64,000 nucleotides of DNA from Flavobacteriales bacterium. Its GTDB lineage: Bacteria; Bacteroidota; Bacteroidia; Flavobacteriales_D; Crocinitomicaceae. Location of the stretch: NCBI GenBank assembly GCA_947447525.1, contig CANFJL010000007.1:35076-99075 (forward strand), written 5' to 3'. Shown piece after piece: positions 56,687-64,000 of this stretch. The notes beneath the pieces were generated by a model. It was given only the letters and a program-made list of their open reading frames with translations. It was not told the DNA's origin and ran no database searches. Each line of letters begins with the position of its first letter. The stretch's first letter is position 1. The position numbers and the translations under genes are program-made.

Positions 56687-58555
56687 TTAAGAAGAGCGCT
56701 TGGCTACTTCGTGATAATTTTTAACATGCGGACCCAAGAATATTCGGGCATAAATTCGAATGGTGGCTAGACCATTTATAATTAAGCTTAAGGCTGTAAA
56801 AAGCGCTAAACCAACTTGGTGATAATGTATGTGTGAAAAGATTAGGTCTTCACCAATAAAAGTCGGTGTAATTGGAAATCCAGCAAATCCTAAACAGCAC
56901 AAAAGAAACAATAAAGCTGCTTTTGGATATTCATAGGAATGGCCATAGAATTGATTTAAACTGATCCAAACTTCTCTTTTCCTTAAATAATTAATAGTCA
57001 TTAAGCCAATAAACCAAGAACCGACCACACCACTTAGATACCAAACATGATGCATCCAATCAAAATGCTCATTAAATGAAATTGCAATCGCAATAGCCAA
57101 ATGATTAAATAAAATCAGCGTCCAACTCTTGCGAACACTATCTCTTTCAGAGAAAGCTTTTATAGCAATTAAGAATCCAAATACAGAGAAAAAGAAAGGT
57201 AAATAATGCTTGACTTCATCATCTATTGCGTCACTAAAATAGAGAAGAACAAGACCTAATGTCATCATAAATGCTATTACATAAAAAATGTATTTGAAAT
57301 TCATCCAAGTCCATCTCCCACCAATTCGTTTGATCGGATTCCATAAATAGCGATACATTAAACTGTCTAAATTCCATTCCTTAAGGCTTAAAATAAAAAT
57401 GGTATTTTCAATTCGTTTAGGCAAAGTATTTTCAAAATTTCTAATTCGTGGTTTATATTCATATAATTGCTCACGAATCTTATAACTTACCACAGAAGGA
57501 GAAATCAACAATTGATACGTTCTCAAAAATGCATTTCCTGAAATATGGATTAAAGCAATCACCTCCAAGCCAAAAGCAATCTCAATAAAAATCAATCCTA
57601 TTTGCGCAATCGATGAATAGGCGATTTGACTTTTAATTGAACTTTGAACGCGTGAAATAAAAGTGGCAATTATTGCCGTAAGCGCTCCAGAGACAACTAA
57701 AATTACTTTGAAAATGGTTTGATATTCCCAAAATGGATAGGTCCTCAATAATAGAAAGGCACCAATATGAACCGACAAAGAGCCATAAAAAACAGCACTT
57801 GATGGGGTTGGACCTTCCATCGCTCTGGGCAACCAAGAAGAAAATGGCAATTGAGCAGATTTCGCTGAAGCTGAAATAAAGATCATTAAAGCAATGGCTA
57901 ATCCAACCAAGGAATTATCAGCCAAATGGTGGTGCACTAATTCCGCATTATTTAATTTCAGAAATGAAATATTTTCATGCCATAAATGGTGCGACAACCA
58001 CATGGCTAGGATTAATCCGACATCCCCAATTCTATAAATAGAGAATACTTTTACCGCATTTTTGACTGGAAGATAACGATCTCGATAAAATGCTATCAGT
58101 AAAAAAGAAGAGATTCCAAGAATTTCCCATCCAATAAACAAGGTTTCAATATTACCTGCAAAAATTATGATATTGAATCCAGAGTAAAAGAAAAGCACCG
58201 TATTAAAAAACCGCTTATAACCCTCTTCTCTGTGAAGATAATATCTGCTGTAAACCGTAATAACGAAAGTGATTAAAGAACCTAAAAGCAAATAAACTAA
58301 CGTGATTCTGTCTACATAGAAATCAATAAAAAAATCATAGCCATTGGCTTTATAAATAGAGAATTCTTTTAAGTTCAAAACAGGCGTTCCATGACATATC
58401 CATAAAATTAAAAATGTCAGTGCTGCTAAGAATTGTAACCCAACCGAAACAAAAGCAACTCTTGATAAGAGTCGTTCTTGTTTTTTAGGAATCATCACAC
58501 TTATAATAAATGCAACGATTGGTAAGAGAATAAACAGGTGAATAAACTTTTCCAT
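56687..58555 (-). CDS. dabB: DabB, NuoL-like membrane subunit of the DAB inorganic-carbon accumulator
   Basis: 622 residues, about 14 membrane segments, NuoL/MrpA-type proton-conducting family: FIDFYVDRITLVYLLLGSL, LFIGWEILGISSFLLIAFYRDR, ASAKSAQLPFSSWLPRAMEGPTPSSAVFYGS. The last motif contains the conserved Lys and Pro of the proton channel. No other complex I or Mrp genes are present. The adjacent DabA homologue makes the DAB assignment much more likely than NADH dehydrogenase. It is 3 bases after dabA, so co-translated with it. Confidence 0.9.
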   Translation of the reverse strand: MEKFIHLFILLPIVAFIISVMIPKKQERLLSRVAFVSVGLQFLAALTFLILWICHGTPVLNLKEFSIYKANGYDFFIDFYVDRITLVYLLLGSLITFVITVYSRYYLHREEGYKRFFNTVLFFYSGFNIIIFAGNIETLFIGWEILGISSFLLIAFYRDRYLPVKNAVKVFSIYRIGDVGLILAMWLSHHLWHENISFLKLNNAELVHHHLADNSLVGLAIALMIFISASAKSAQLPFSSWLPRAMEGPTPSSAVFYGSLSVHIGAFLLLRTYPFWEYQTIFKVILVVSGALTAIIATFISRVQSSIKSQIAYSSIAQIGLIFIEIAFGLEVIALIHISGNAFLRTYQLLISPSVVSYKIREQLYEYKPRIRNFENTLPKRIENTIFILSLKEWNLDSLMYRYLWNPIKRIGGRWTWMNFKYIFYVIAFMMTLGLVLLYFSDAIDDEVKHYLPFFFSVFGFLIAIKAFSERDSVRKSWTLILFNHLAIAIAISFNEHFDWMHHVWYLSGVVGSWFIGLMTINYLRKREVWISLNQFYGHSYEYPKAALLFLLCCLGFAGFPITPTFIGEDLIFSHIHYHQVGLALFTALSLIINGLATIRIYARIFLGPHVKNYHEVAKRSS

Positions 58556-58558
58556 TTC

Positions 58559-61045
58559 TTAATGATTTAGTTCCATTACTGGTAAATTCTCATGTTCCAT
58601 TTTCAACAAATCCAACAAGATATCATCGTCAATTTGATTCAATGAATGCCTTAATCCTTCATAGGGAACAAAGGCACCTTTTACAAATAAATATGCAGAT
58701 TTTTCAGTTGGATGAATTACCACTATTCTAACCCACTCATTGATAAACCACTCATAGGTTGCAGGATTAATTTGCATTGTTTTCAAAACAACCTCAGGAA
58801 AATGTTCTACAATTACCATTAAGCGCAAAGGATCATGAACTTCAATCATTTGATTGGGAAGTCCAGTTCTTAAATCTCCATCCACACCATTTGCTACACC
58901 AATTAAGCCCATAACATTGTGAGGAAGTTTGGTACCTGCACCTAACATCTGATTGTCAACTCTAGAGAAATAATATTCCAAGTTGATTCCACCACAAACT
59001 GGAGCAACAGCATTGAGAATACCCAAAAGATATTTTCCAGTCGGATCAACAGTATAATCAAAAGAATTTAGAAAGGAACGTCTGTCTAAAAATAAGCCTT
59101 TGGTAACTGATCTTCGTCCAACGATACACAAAGTATTGGTGGCATGATTAAGTTCAGGACGAGGTTCAAATAAAGAGGCAGATCTTAATTTCACCTTATT
59201 GTGAACTTTTTTTAGAGATTTTGAAGAATCAAGAACTACAAAACGACGCGATCTTTCTAAGGCATTTAGATCTAAGGCTTTTAAATAATATTCCTTATTT
59301 TTTGCATGCAGAACATTGTTTTCAGCGCTGATGATTCCTTCATCAAAATAACTCATTTCATCACGACAGGTGTCGTGTAATACACCAACAAATTGAGTGG
59401 TATCAGGAATTTCAATTCCTCGCTTTATTAATTCTTCGCGTACACCTGAGTGATTGCCTATGAAGCTCATCACTCTTGCATTTACTGAACCTGGACGACC
59501 AGAACATGCTCCGCAATCGTAACCTGCATAATGTGTATTGTTAGCACTACTCGACCCATGTCCAACTATGTAAATAAGAGGCGCGAAATTTTTATTGAGT
59601 CCAATACTCATTAAAAGTCCTTCCAAACGATCTGCCATTTCTACAACAGTAAAGCCAATTTGCAATCCATCTTCTGAAAATTCACCTGCTTTATGCTCAA
59701 TTGTCAAACTTGCAGATGTATCCATATGTCGAGATGATGATACGGATGCAGCGTTTTGAATGGGCTTAAAAATGGAAGCTAATAATTTCAATCCAGACCA
59801 AAAACCAAGCGTTTGACTAATTAAAAGTCCTGGCAATAGTCCTTGTACCCTATTATTAAAATGCCATTCTTTCTTCCGAGTAGATGAGTTTTCAATCTCT
59901 TTGATTAAAAATTTAGGAGTAAGTGGAGCTGGACACACTTTTGTATAAAATGGACTGTGCTCCGGCTGAAAATAAAACTCAACATTAAAATGACCCGCTG
60001 TTCCAAAAGTATCAATAGCTGGATGAACTTGTTCAATGTATCTTCTCAAGGAGCATTCACGATCATCAATACAAAAGATTGATTGCAATAGAGGCGTTGA
60101 TTCTTCCTGATTATTTGCTTTACTTAACAATCCATTTAAGACCTCATCATAATATGTTTTCTCATAAGCATCCTGCCAAATGGCACGAACTTGAGCCAAT
60201 TCATTTGAAACAATAGGTGCAAACAATTCAGTTATTTGTTCTTTAATGCGATAACTAATAGGAGACCATATTTCACCGAAATAATAATCTAAAGCATCAA
60301 TTTCTAATAAAAGTTCAAAGTGAATAAACTCTTTAAAATCTATTCGCTTTCCATCAAGAAGGGCATTTTCATTATCAGATAAAACAGCGACCATTCCAGA
60401 CCAACCAGGATGAGAAAATTGCTGATCAAATAGATAATGCTCAAAGAGCTTTTCCTCTCCAACCACAAGGTTTAATAGGTCTAATAAAGAAGTATGCTCA
60501 TCTTGTAATAATTCACGAGCATGTTTCCCTCTAAAAAAACTAGTAGCACTCGATTTTTCTAATTGCCTAATGGCAGATAAAAAACCTTCATTTGAAAAAG
60601 GAGAAATCCATGTTGCTATTCCCTGATCTAGATAACTACTTAAAATTCTAAATAAGAGTGGATGCACCATTGCATCCATATCAATGTGAAAAGATTCTTT
60701 CCAATGCTTTCGAACATTTTCAATGCGTGGAATTACATTCTCATCATAATTATTAAACAATACTCTTTCTTTAATTTGTTTAGCATCGTGAAGGTTTAAT
60801 GAATAATCGAGAGCATTTTGACTTATTTTTCCTTGCTCGAACAAAAGTCGATAATCCGACAATTGCAAGTAGGTTTTATAGCCGAATAATTCATTTGCTC
60901 TATGAAGTGCATCGTGAAAAGTACTTTGCTGAAAAGCATGCAAAGTATTGTGGTGAATAAAATCTTTTAAAGGAGCCTGCTGAGGTAAAAAATGTTTAAG
61001 CTCTGCAATAATCTCCTCTAAATCAAAGGAGTTTTTTTCGTTCAT
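58559..61045 (-). CDS. dabA: DabA, zinc-bearing subunit of the DAB inorganic-carbon accumulator
   Basis: 828 residues (DUF2309, formerly UPF0753). The zinc-site residues are C325 and D327 in IFCIDDRECSLRR, H496 in YIVGHGSSSANN and C511 in YAGYDCGACSGRPGSVNARV. The H-to-C spacing of 15 equals that of the characterised Halothiobacillus DabA (C351, D353, H524, C539, from memory). The DAB complex is proposed to hydrate CO2 to bicarbonate vectorially, driven by the cation gradient through DabB. N-terminal FIHHNTLHAFQ is also family-typical. No signal peptide; cytoplasmic, bound to DabB. Confidence 0.93.
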   Translation of the reverse strand: MNEKNSFDLEEIIAELKHFLPQQAPLKDFIHHNTLHAFQQSTFHDALHRANELFGYKTYLQLSDYRLLFEQGKISQNALDYSLNLHDAKQIKERVLFNNYDENVIPRIENVRKHWKESFHIDMDAMVHPLLFRILSSYLDQGIATWISPFSNEGFLSAIRQLEKSSATSFFRGKHARELLQDEHTSLLDLLNLVVGEEKLFEHYLFDQQFSHPGWSGMVAVLSDNENALLDGKRIDFKEFIHFELLLEIDALDYYFGEIWSPISYRIKEQITELFAPIVSNELAQVRAIWQDAYEKTYYDEVLNGLLSKANNQEESTPLLQSIFCIDDRECSLRRYIEQVHPAIDTFGTAGHFNVEFYFQPEHSPFYTKVCPAPLTPKFLIKEIENSSTRKKEWHFNNRVQGLLPGLLISQTLGFWSGLKLLASIFKPIQNAASVSSSRHMDTSASLTIEHKAGEFSEDGLQIGFTVVEMADRLEGLLMSIGLNKNFAPLIYIVGHGSSSANNTHYAGYDCGACSGRPGSVNARVMSFIGNHSGVREELIKRGIEIPDTTQFVGVLHDTCRDEMSYFDEGIISAENNVLHAKNKEYYLKALDLNALERSRRFVVLDSSKSLKKVHNKVKLRSASLFEPRPELNHATNTLCIVGRRSVTKGLFLDRRSFLNSFDYTVDPTGKYLLGILNAVAPVCGGINLEYYFSRVDNQMLGAGTKLPHNVMGLIGVANGVDGDLRTGLPNQMIEVHDPLRLMVIVEHFPEVVLKTMQINPATYEWFINEWVRIVVIHPTEKSAYLFVKGAFVPYEGLRHSLNQIDDDILLDLLKMEHENLPVMELNH

Positions 61046-61097
61046 ATTTTAATTTTAAGTGAATAATTACTGTTTTCGCGACCGAAAAGTGTAATTA

Positions 61098-61493
61098 TTA
61101 CAACCTAAAATTCCTGAACTGAATAAAAATTGGGATGGATTCCGCAAAGATCTTTTTGCGGATAGTAGCAGCGTGAGACTCAGATTTTTGAGCTACTTGA
61201 AAATGAAGATAATGCTTTTGATTCAGATTAATGTCAACAATAAGATGATCATCATCATCTCCATCTAGGTCTTCCTCAATCTCTTCTTTGTCAATATCAA
61301 ATATATTTGATTCATTGGTTTGAGATTGAAATAGAGAATAATTATTTGAGTTATTTATTTTATTAATATGCTGTGAAGCAACAGTTTTATCAAGCGAAAC
61401 AGGCACAACGAAAGCACCAATTGAGAATGCTTTGAAAGCAAAGCATAGTACCGCTATTAAAACCAAGAATTTGCTGAAAAATAGATGTTTCAC
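61098..61493 (-). CDS. Small acidic exported protein upstream of dabA
   Basis: 131 residues from GTG 61493. Signal peptide 1-24 (LVLIAVLCFAFKAFS). The mature part has a strongly acidic patch (KEEIEEDLDGDDDD, about 69-82) and an otherwise beta-like C-terminus (DINLNQKHYLHFQV, IPIFIQFRNFRL). No family recognised. A 52-base gap to dabA without another -7 element suggests shared transcription, so it may lead the DAB operon. The patch could bind divalent cations. Confidence 0.6.
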   Translation of the reverse strand: MKHLFFSKFLVLIAVLCFAFKAFSIGAFVVPVSLDKTVASQHINKINNSNNYSLFQSQTNESNIFDIDKEEIEEDLDGDDDDHLIVDINLNQKHYLHFQVAQKSESHAATIRKKIFAESIPIFIQFRNFRL

Positions 61494-61497
61494 GGGG

Positions 61498-61505
61498 CAA
61501 ACTTA
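61498..61505 (-). promoter_or_regulatory. -7 element for the DAB operon, likely leaderless
   Basis: Minus strand TAAGTTTG, a perfect TAnnTTTG, ends 4 bases before GTG 61493. Confidence 0.58.
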
Positions 61506-61557
61506 CAAAAAAATGTGAATGGTGATTTTCTATCTTACAAAACTTATGTTAATTCTT

Positions 61558-61565
61558 TATCTTTG
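61558..61565 (+). promoter_or_regulatory. -7 element for rocD
   Basis: TATCTTTG, identical to the rpsF element, 28 bases before ATG 61594. It is divergent from the DAB operon element with about 52 bases between. Confidence 0.6.
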
Positions 61566-61593
61566 CCACATTAATTATGATTAGAATTTCCTT

Positions 61594-62862
61594 ATGACAA
61601 AGAATCCAACACAATACATTGAACAAGAAAACAGATTTGGCGCACATAATTATCACCCGCTTCCGGTTGTTTTATCAAAAGGCCAAGGTGTTTATGTGTG
61701 GGATGTTGAAGGAAAGAAATACTTCGATTTTCTATCAGCATACTCCGCTGTAAATCAAGGTCATTGTCATCCAAAAATACTAAAAGCATTAAGCGATCAA
61801 GCGCAAGAGTTAACCTTAACTTCTCGTGCCTTTTACAATGATGCTCTTGGTCCATATGAAGAATACATGAGTAAATTATTTGGGTTTGATAAAATACTCC
61901 CCATGAATACAGGTGCTGAAGCGGTTGAAACTGCCATCAAACTCTGCAGAAAATGGGCTTATGAAAAGAAAAATATTGAAGAAAATCAAGCCATAATCGT
62001 TGTTTGTGAAGGAAATTTCCATGGTCGAACTACCACCATTATTTCTTTTTCAAGCGATCCTGATTCAAATAAAAATTTCGGGCCCTATGCTCCTGGATTT
62101 ATTTCCATTCCATACAACGACATAAAGGCACTTGAACAGGTCTTGAAAATGCCAAATATTGCAGGATTTCTAGTAGAGCCCATTCAAGGTGAAGCTGGCG
62201 TTTACACTCCTTCAAGCGATTATATATATCAAGCACAACAATTGTGTAAGGACCATGGTGTCTTATTTATTGCTGATGAAATTCAAACCGGTATCGCAAG
62301 GACAGGAAGTTTATTGGCTGTTTGTGGAGATTGTACTTGCGAAAAAGCATGTGAAAGACAAACAACTTATGTAAGACCTGATATATTAATCATGGGGAAA
62401 GCGCTTTCGGGTGGAGTATATCCTATATCTGCGGTAATGGCAGATGATGAAATAATGATGGTAATTCAACCCGGACAACATGGATCAACCTTTGGAGGAA
62501 ATCCACTTGCTGCTAAAGTTGCCATGGCTGCTTTGGATGTTGTAGCAGATGAAAATTTGATCCAAAATGCACGCGAATTAGGAAATATATTTCGAAATGA
62601 AATGAAAAAAATTATTGAAACATGTGATCTATTGGTCCACGTTAGAGGTAAAGGACTTTTGAATGCCGTTGTTGTGAATGATACTCCTGAAAGTTCAACA
62701 GCATGGGATATTTGTGTTGCATTAATGCAAAATGGCTTGTTGGCAAAACCCACGCACGGAAATATTATTCGTTTTGCTCCTCCGCTTACTATGACGAAAG
62801 AACAGTTAATGGAATGCATTTCAATTATTGATAATACCGTTAGAAATTTTATAAAAAAATAA
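61594..62862 (+). CDS. rocD: Ornithine aminotransferase with a cysteine-rich insertion
   Basis: 422 residues, slightly longer than typical OAT. Class III PLP aminotransferase; converts ornithine and 2-oxoglutarate to glutamate semialdehyde and glutamate. [56 protein letters not shown], Asp228 of [13 protein letters not shown], and the PLP Lys269 in [11 protein letters not shown] are OAT-type. Between residues 242 and 260 is an extra Cys cluster (C244, C247, C249, C253), seen in Bacteroidota members as I recall. It precedes the phosphohexomutase by 4 bases. Confidence 0.92.
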   Translation: MTKNPTQYIEQENRFGAHNYHPLPVVLSKGQGVYVWDVEGKKYFDFLSAYSAVNQGHCHPKILKALSDQAQELTLTSRAFYNDALGPYEEYMSKLFGFDKILPMNTGAEAVETAIKLCRKWAYEKKNIEENQAIIVVCEGNFHGRTTTIISFSSDPDSNKNFGPYAPGFISIPYNDIKALEQVLKMPNIAGFLVEPIQGEAGVYTPSSDYIYQAQQLCKDHGVLFIADEIQTGIARTGSLLAVCGDCTCEKACERQTTYVRPDILIMGKALSGGVYPISAVMADDEIMMVIQPGQHGSTFGGNPLAAKVAMAALDVVADENLIQNARELGNIFRNEMKKIIETCDLLVHVRGKGLLNAVVVNDTPESSTAWDICVALMQNGLLAKPTHGNIIRFAPPLTMTKEQLMECISIIDNTVRNFIKK

Positions 62863-62866
62863 TATT

Positions 62867-64000
62867 TTGGCACATAAAATTAAATTTGGAACAGATGGAT
62901 GGCGCGCCATTATTGGCGAACATTTTACCGTAGAAAATGTCGCTCGTGTAAGCGAAGCAACAGGTATTTGGTTGAAACAAAATTATGATAATCCAACTGT
63001 TATCCTTGGACATGACTGTCGTTTTGCAGGTGAATTATTTATGGAAACAAGTGCGAAAGTTTTTGTTGCTCAAGGAATTCCTGTGCGCATGGCTCGTGGA
63101 TTTGTTTCTACTCCAATGATTTCACTTGCCGCCAATCAATACAATTGTGAAATTGGAGTAATCATTACCGCAAGTCATAATCCTCCTTCCTACAATGGCT
63201 ATAAGTTAAAAGCCTTCTTTGGAGGACCTTTAGAACCAGAAAATGTTCAAGCAATTGAAGATATCATACCGGATCAATGCAGTATAGATTATGAATCTAT
63301 TGATATTAATAAATGTATTGAAGAAGGCAAAATAGAAATTGCGGCAATTGCAGAGAGATATATTGAACATGTAAAGAAGAATTTTGACCTTGATGCCATA
63401 AATAATTCGGGTTTAAACTTGGTATATGATGCTATGTATGGTGCTGGACAAGGTGTAATGCCTTTGATTTTACCTAATGTCGCTTTGTTACATTGTGACT
63501 ACAACCCGTCTTTTATGGGACAAGCACCTGAACCTATTGCAAAAAATTTACAAGAATTATCTAAATATATTACAGATCATAAAAATATCCATTGTGGATT
63601 GGCGACGGATGGTGATGCGGATAGAATTGGATTGTATAATGGTAAAGGAGAGTTCGTTGATTCTCATCATATCATTCTCTTGTTAATTCATTATCTGGTG
63701 AAATACAAGCAAATGACAGGCAAAGTTGTCATTGCATTTAGTGTTACACCAAGAGTTGAAAAATTATGTGCGCATTATGGATTAAGCCTTGAGACCACGA
63801 GAATCGGATTTAAAGAGATTGCTTCCATAATGATCAAAGAAGATGTGTTAATTGGTGGAGAAGAGTCTGGTGGAATTGCAGTTAAAGGTCATATTCCAGA
63901 AAGAGATGGCATCTGGATGGGATTAATTATCTGGGAATTTATGGCTAAATCAGGGAAAACACTAGATGAATTAATTGATGAAGTTTATGCTTTGGTAGGT
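62867..64000 (+). CDS. Phosphoglucomutase/phosphomannomutase, 3' end missing
   Basis: 378 codons visible from a TTG start 4 bases after rocD; the frame runs off the window. Alpha-D-phosphohexomutase family: phosphoserine loop ITASHNPPSYNGYK, metal loop ATDGDADRIG, sugar-binding GGEESGGIAVKGH. These interconvert hexose-1- and hexose-6-phosphates for glycogen, lipopolysaccharide or exopolysaccharide. No ATG precedes the conserved start KFGTDGWRAIIGEHF, so TTG is chosen. Whether glucose or mannose is the substrate cannot be told without the C-terminal domain. Confidence 0.92.
   Translation, partial: MAHKIKFGTDGWRAIIGEHFTVENVARVSEATGIWLKQNYDNPTVILGHDCRFAGELFMETSAKVFVAQGIPVRMARGFVSTPMISLAANQYNCEIGVIITASHNPPSYNGYKLKAFFGGPLEPENVQAIEDIIPDQCSIDYESIDINKCIEEGKIEIAAIAERYIEHVKKNFDLDAINNSGLNLVYDAMYGAGQGVMPLILPNVALLHCDYNPSFMGQAPEPIAKNLQELSKYITDHKNIHCGLATDGDADRIGLYNGKGEFVDSHHIILLLIHYLVKYKQMTGKVVIAFSVTPRVEKLCAHYGLSLETTRIGFKEIASIMIKEDVLIGGEESGGIAVKGHIPERDGIWMGLIIWEFMAKSGKTLDELIDEVYALVG

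Noticed and set aside
56687..58555. NADH dehydrogenase subunit NuoL
   Set aside because: No other nuo or mrp genes are nearby, while a clear DabA gene is 3 bases away; DabB fits better.
1..64000. tRNA, rRNA, CRISPR array, insertion sequence or prophage
   Set aside because: I saw no cloverleaf-like, rRNA, direct-repeat array or transposase sequences, and coding regions fill nearly the whole window.

Overview
The window reads as a piece of a low-GC (about 36% by eye) Bacteroidota chromosome, most likely Flavobacteriales or a close relative. The evidence is a secreted protein with a type B (CHU_C, gliding-motility-associated) sorting domain, another with a probable type A (Por) sorting domain, DUF4290 beside murA, DUF4197 and DUF2490 proteins, a fused alpha-beta 2-oxoacid dehydrogenase E1, a periplasmic S9 dipeptidyl peptidase, A-rich rather than Shine-Dalgarno sequences before start codons, and the Bacteroidota -7 promoter element TAnnTTTG in front of about 18 genes. 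Nearly all genes are housekeeping or metabolic. I see no phage, insertion sequence, CRISPR array, rRNA or tRNA. No gene-free stretch exceeds about 230 bases.

Layout. 1-3016: methylmalonyl-CoA mutase (mutA, cut by the window edge, and mutB). 3068-8726: an exported protein of unknown function, a FtsB/DivIC-like protein, a surE / small membrane protein / lpxB / SpoIID-like operon, and an NlpC/P60 hydrolase. 8798-18187: a sugar epimerase overlapping glyA, a His-bearing membrane protein, a VWA protein, aroQ facing xerD, the fused E1 and gdhA. 18413-32115: a type B adhesin-like protein, a DUF4197 lipoprotein, a nucleoside phosphorylase, then tlpA-like, murA, DUF4290 and purL on the minus strand, lpdA, and a CotH/lamin-tail T9SS cargo. 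32253-41268: dnaK, a hydrolase, the selenium genes mnmH (selU) and selD with a small companion, the fused isobutyryl-CoA mutase icmF, and an Smr protein. 41265-50632: an unusual 734-residue exported membrane protein with a lipase-like end, a ferredoxin facing a LuxC-type acyl-CoA reductase, map, membrane proteins, a glycosyltransferase, DPP IV and DUF2461. 50752-54190: rpsF-rpsR-rplI, small envelope proteins and fabI. 54265-61493 (minus): a likely inorganic-carbon uptake operon made of a small acidic exported protein, DabA, DabB, a SulP transporter and a DUF2490 protein. 61594-64000: rocD and a phosphohexomutase cut by the window edge.

How the genes fit together. Two adenosylcobalamin mutases with different substrate signatures (MCM Tyr/Arg, ICM Phe/Gln), the E1 fusion, Lpd, GDH and the ornithine aminotransferase point to amino-acid and branched-chain or odd-chain acyl-CoA catabolism. 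The DAB/SulP cluster is the most striking system. No carbon-fixation gene is visible, so bicarbonate for biotin carboxylases (including propionyl-CoA carboxylase, upstream of MCM) or anaplerosis is a plausible use; that link is inference. At four genes the -7 promoter element lies exactly 4 bases before the start codon, which predicts leaderless mRNAs.
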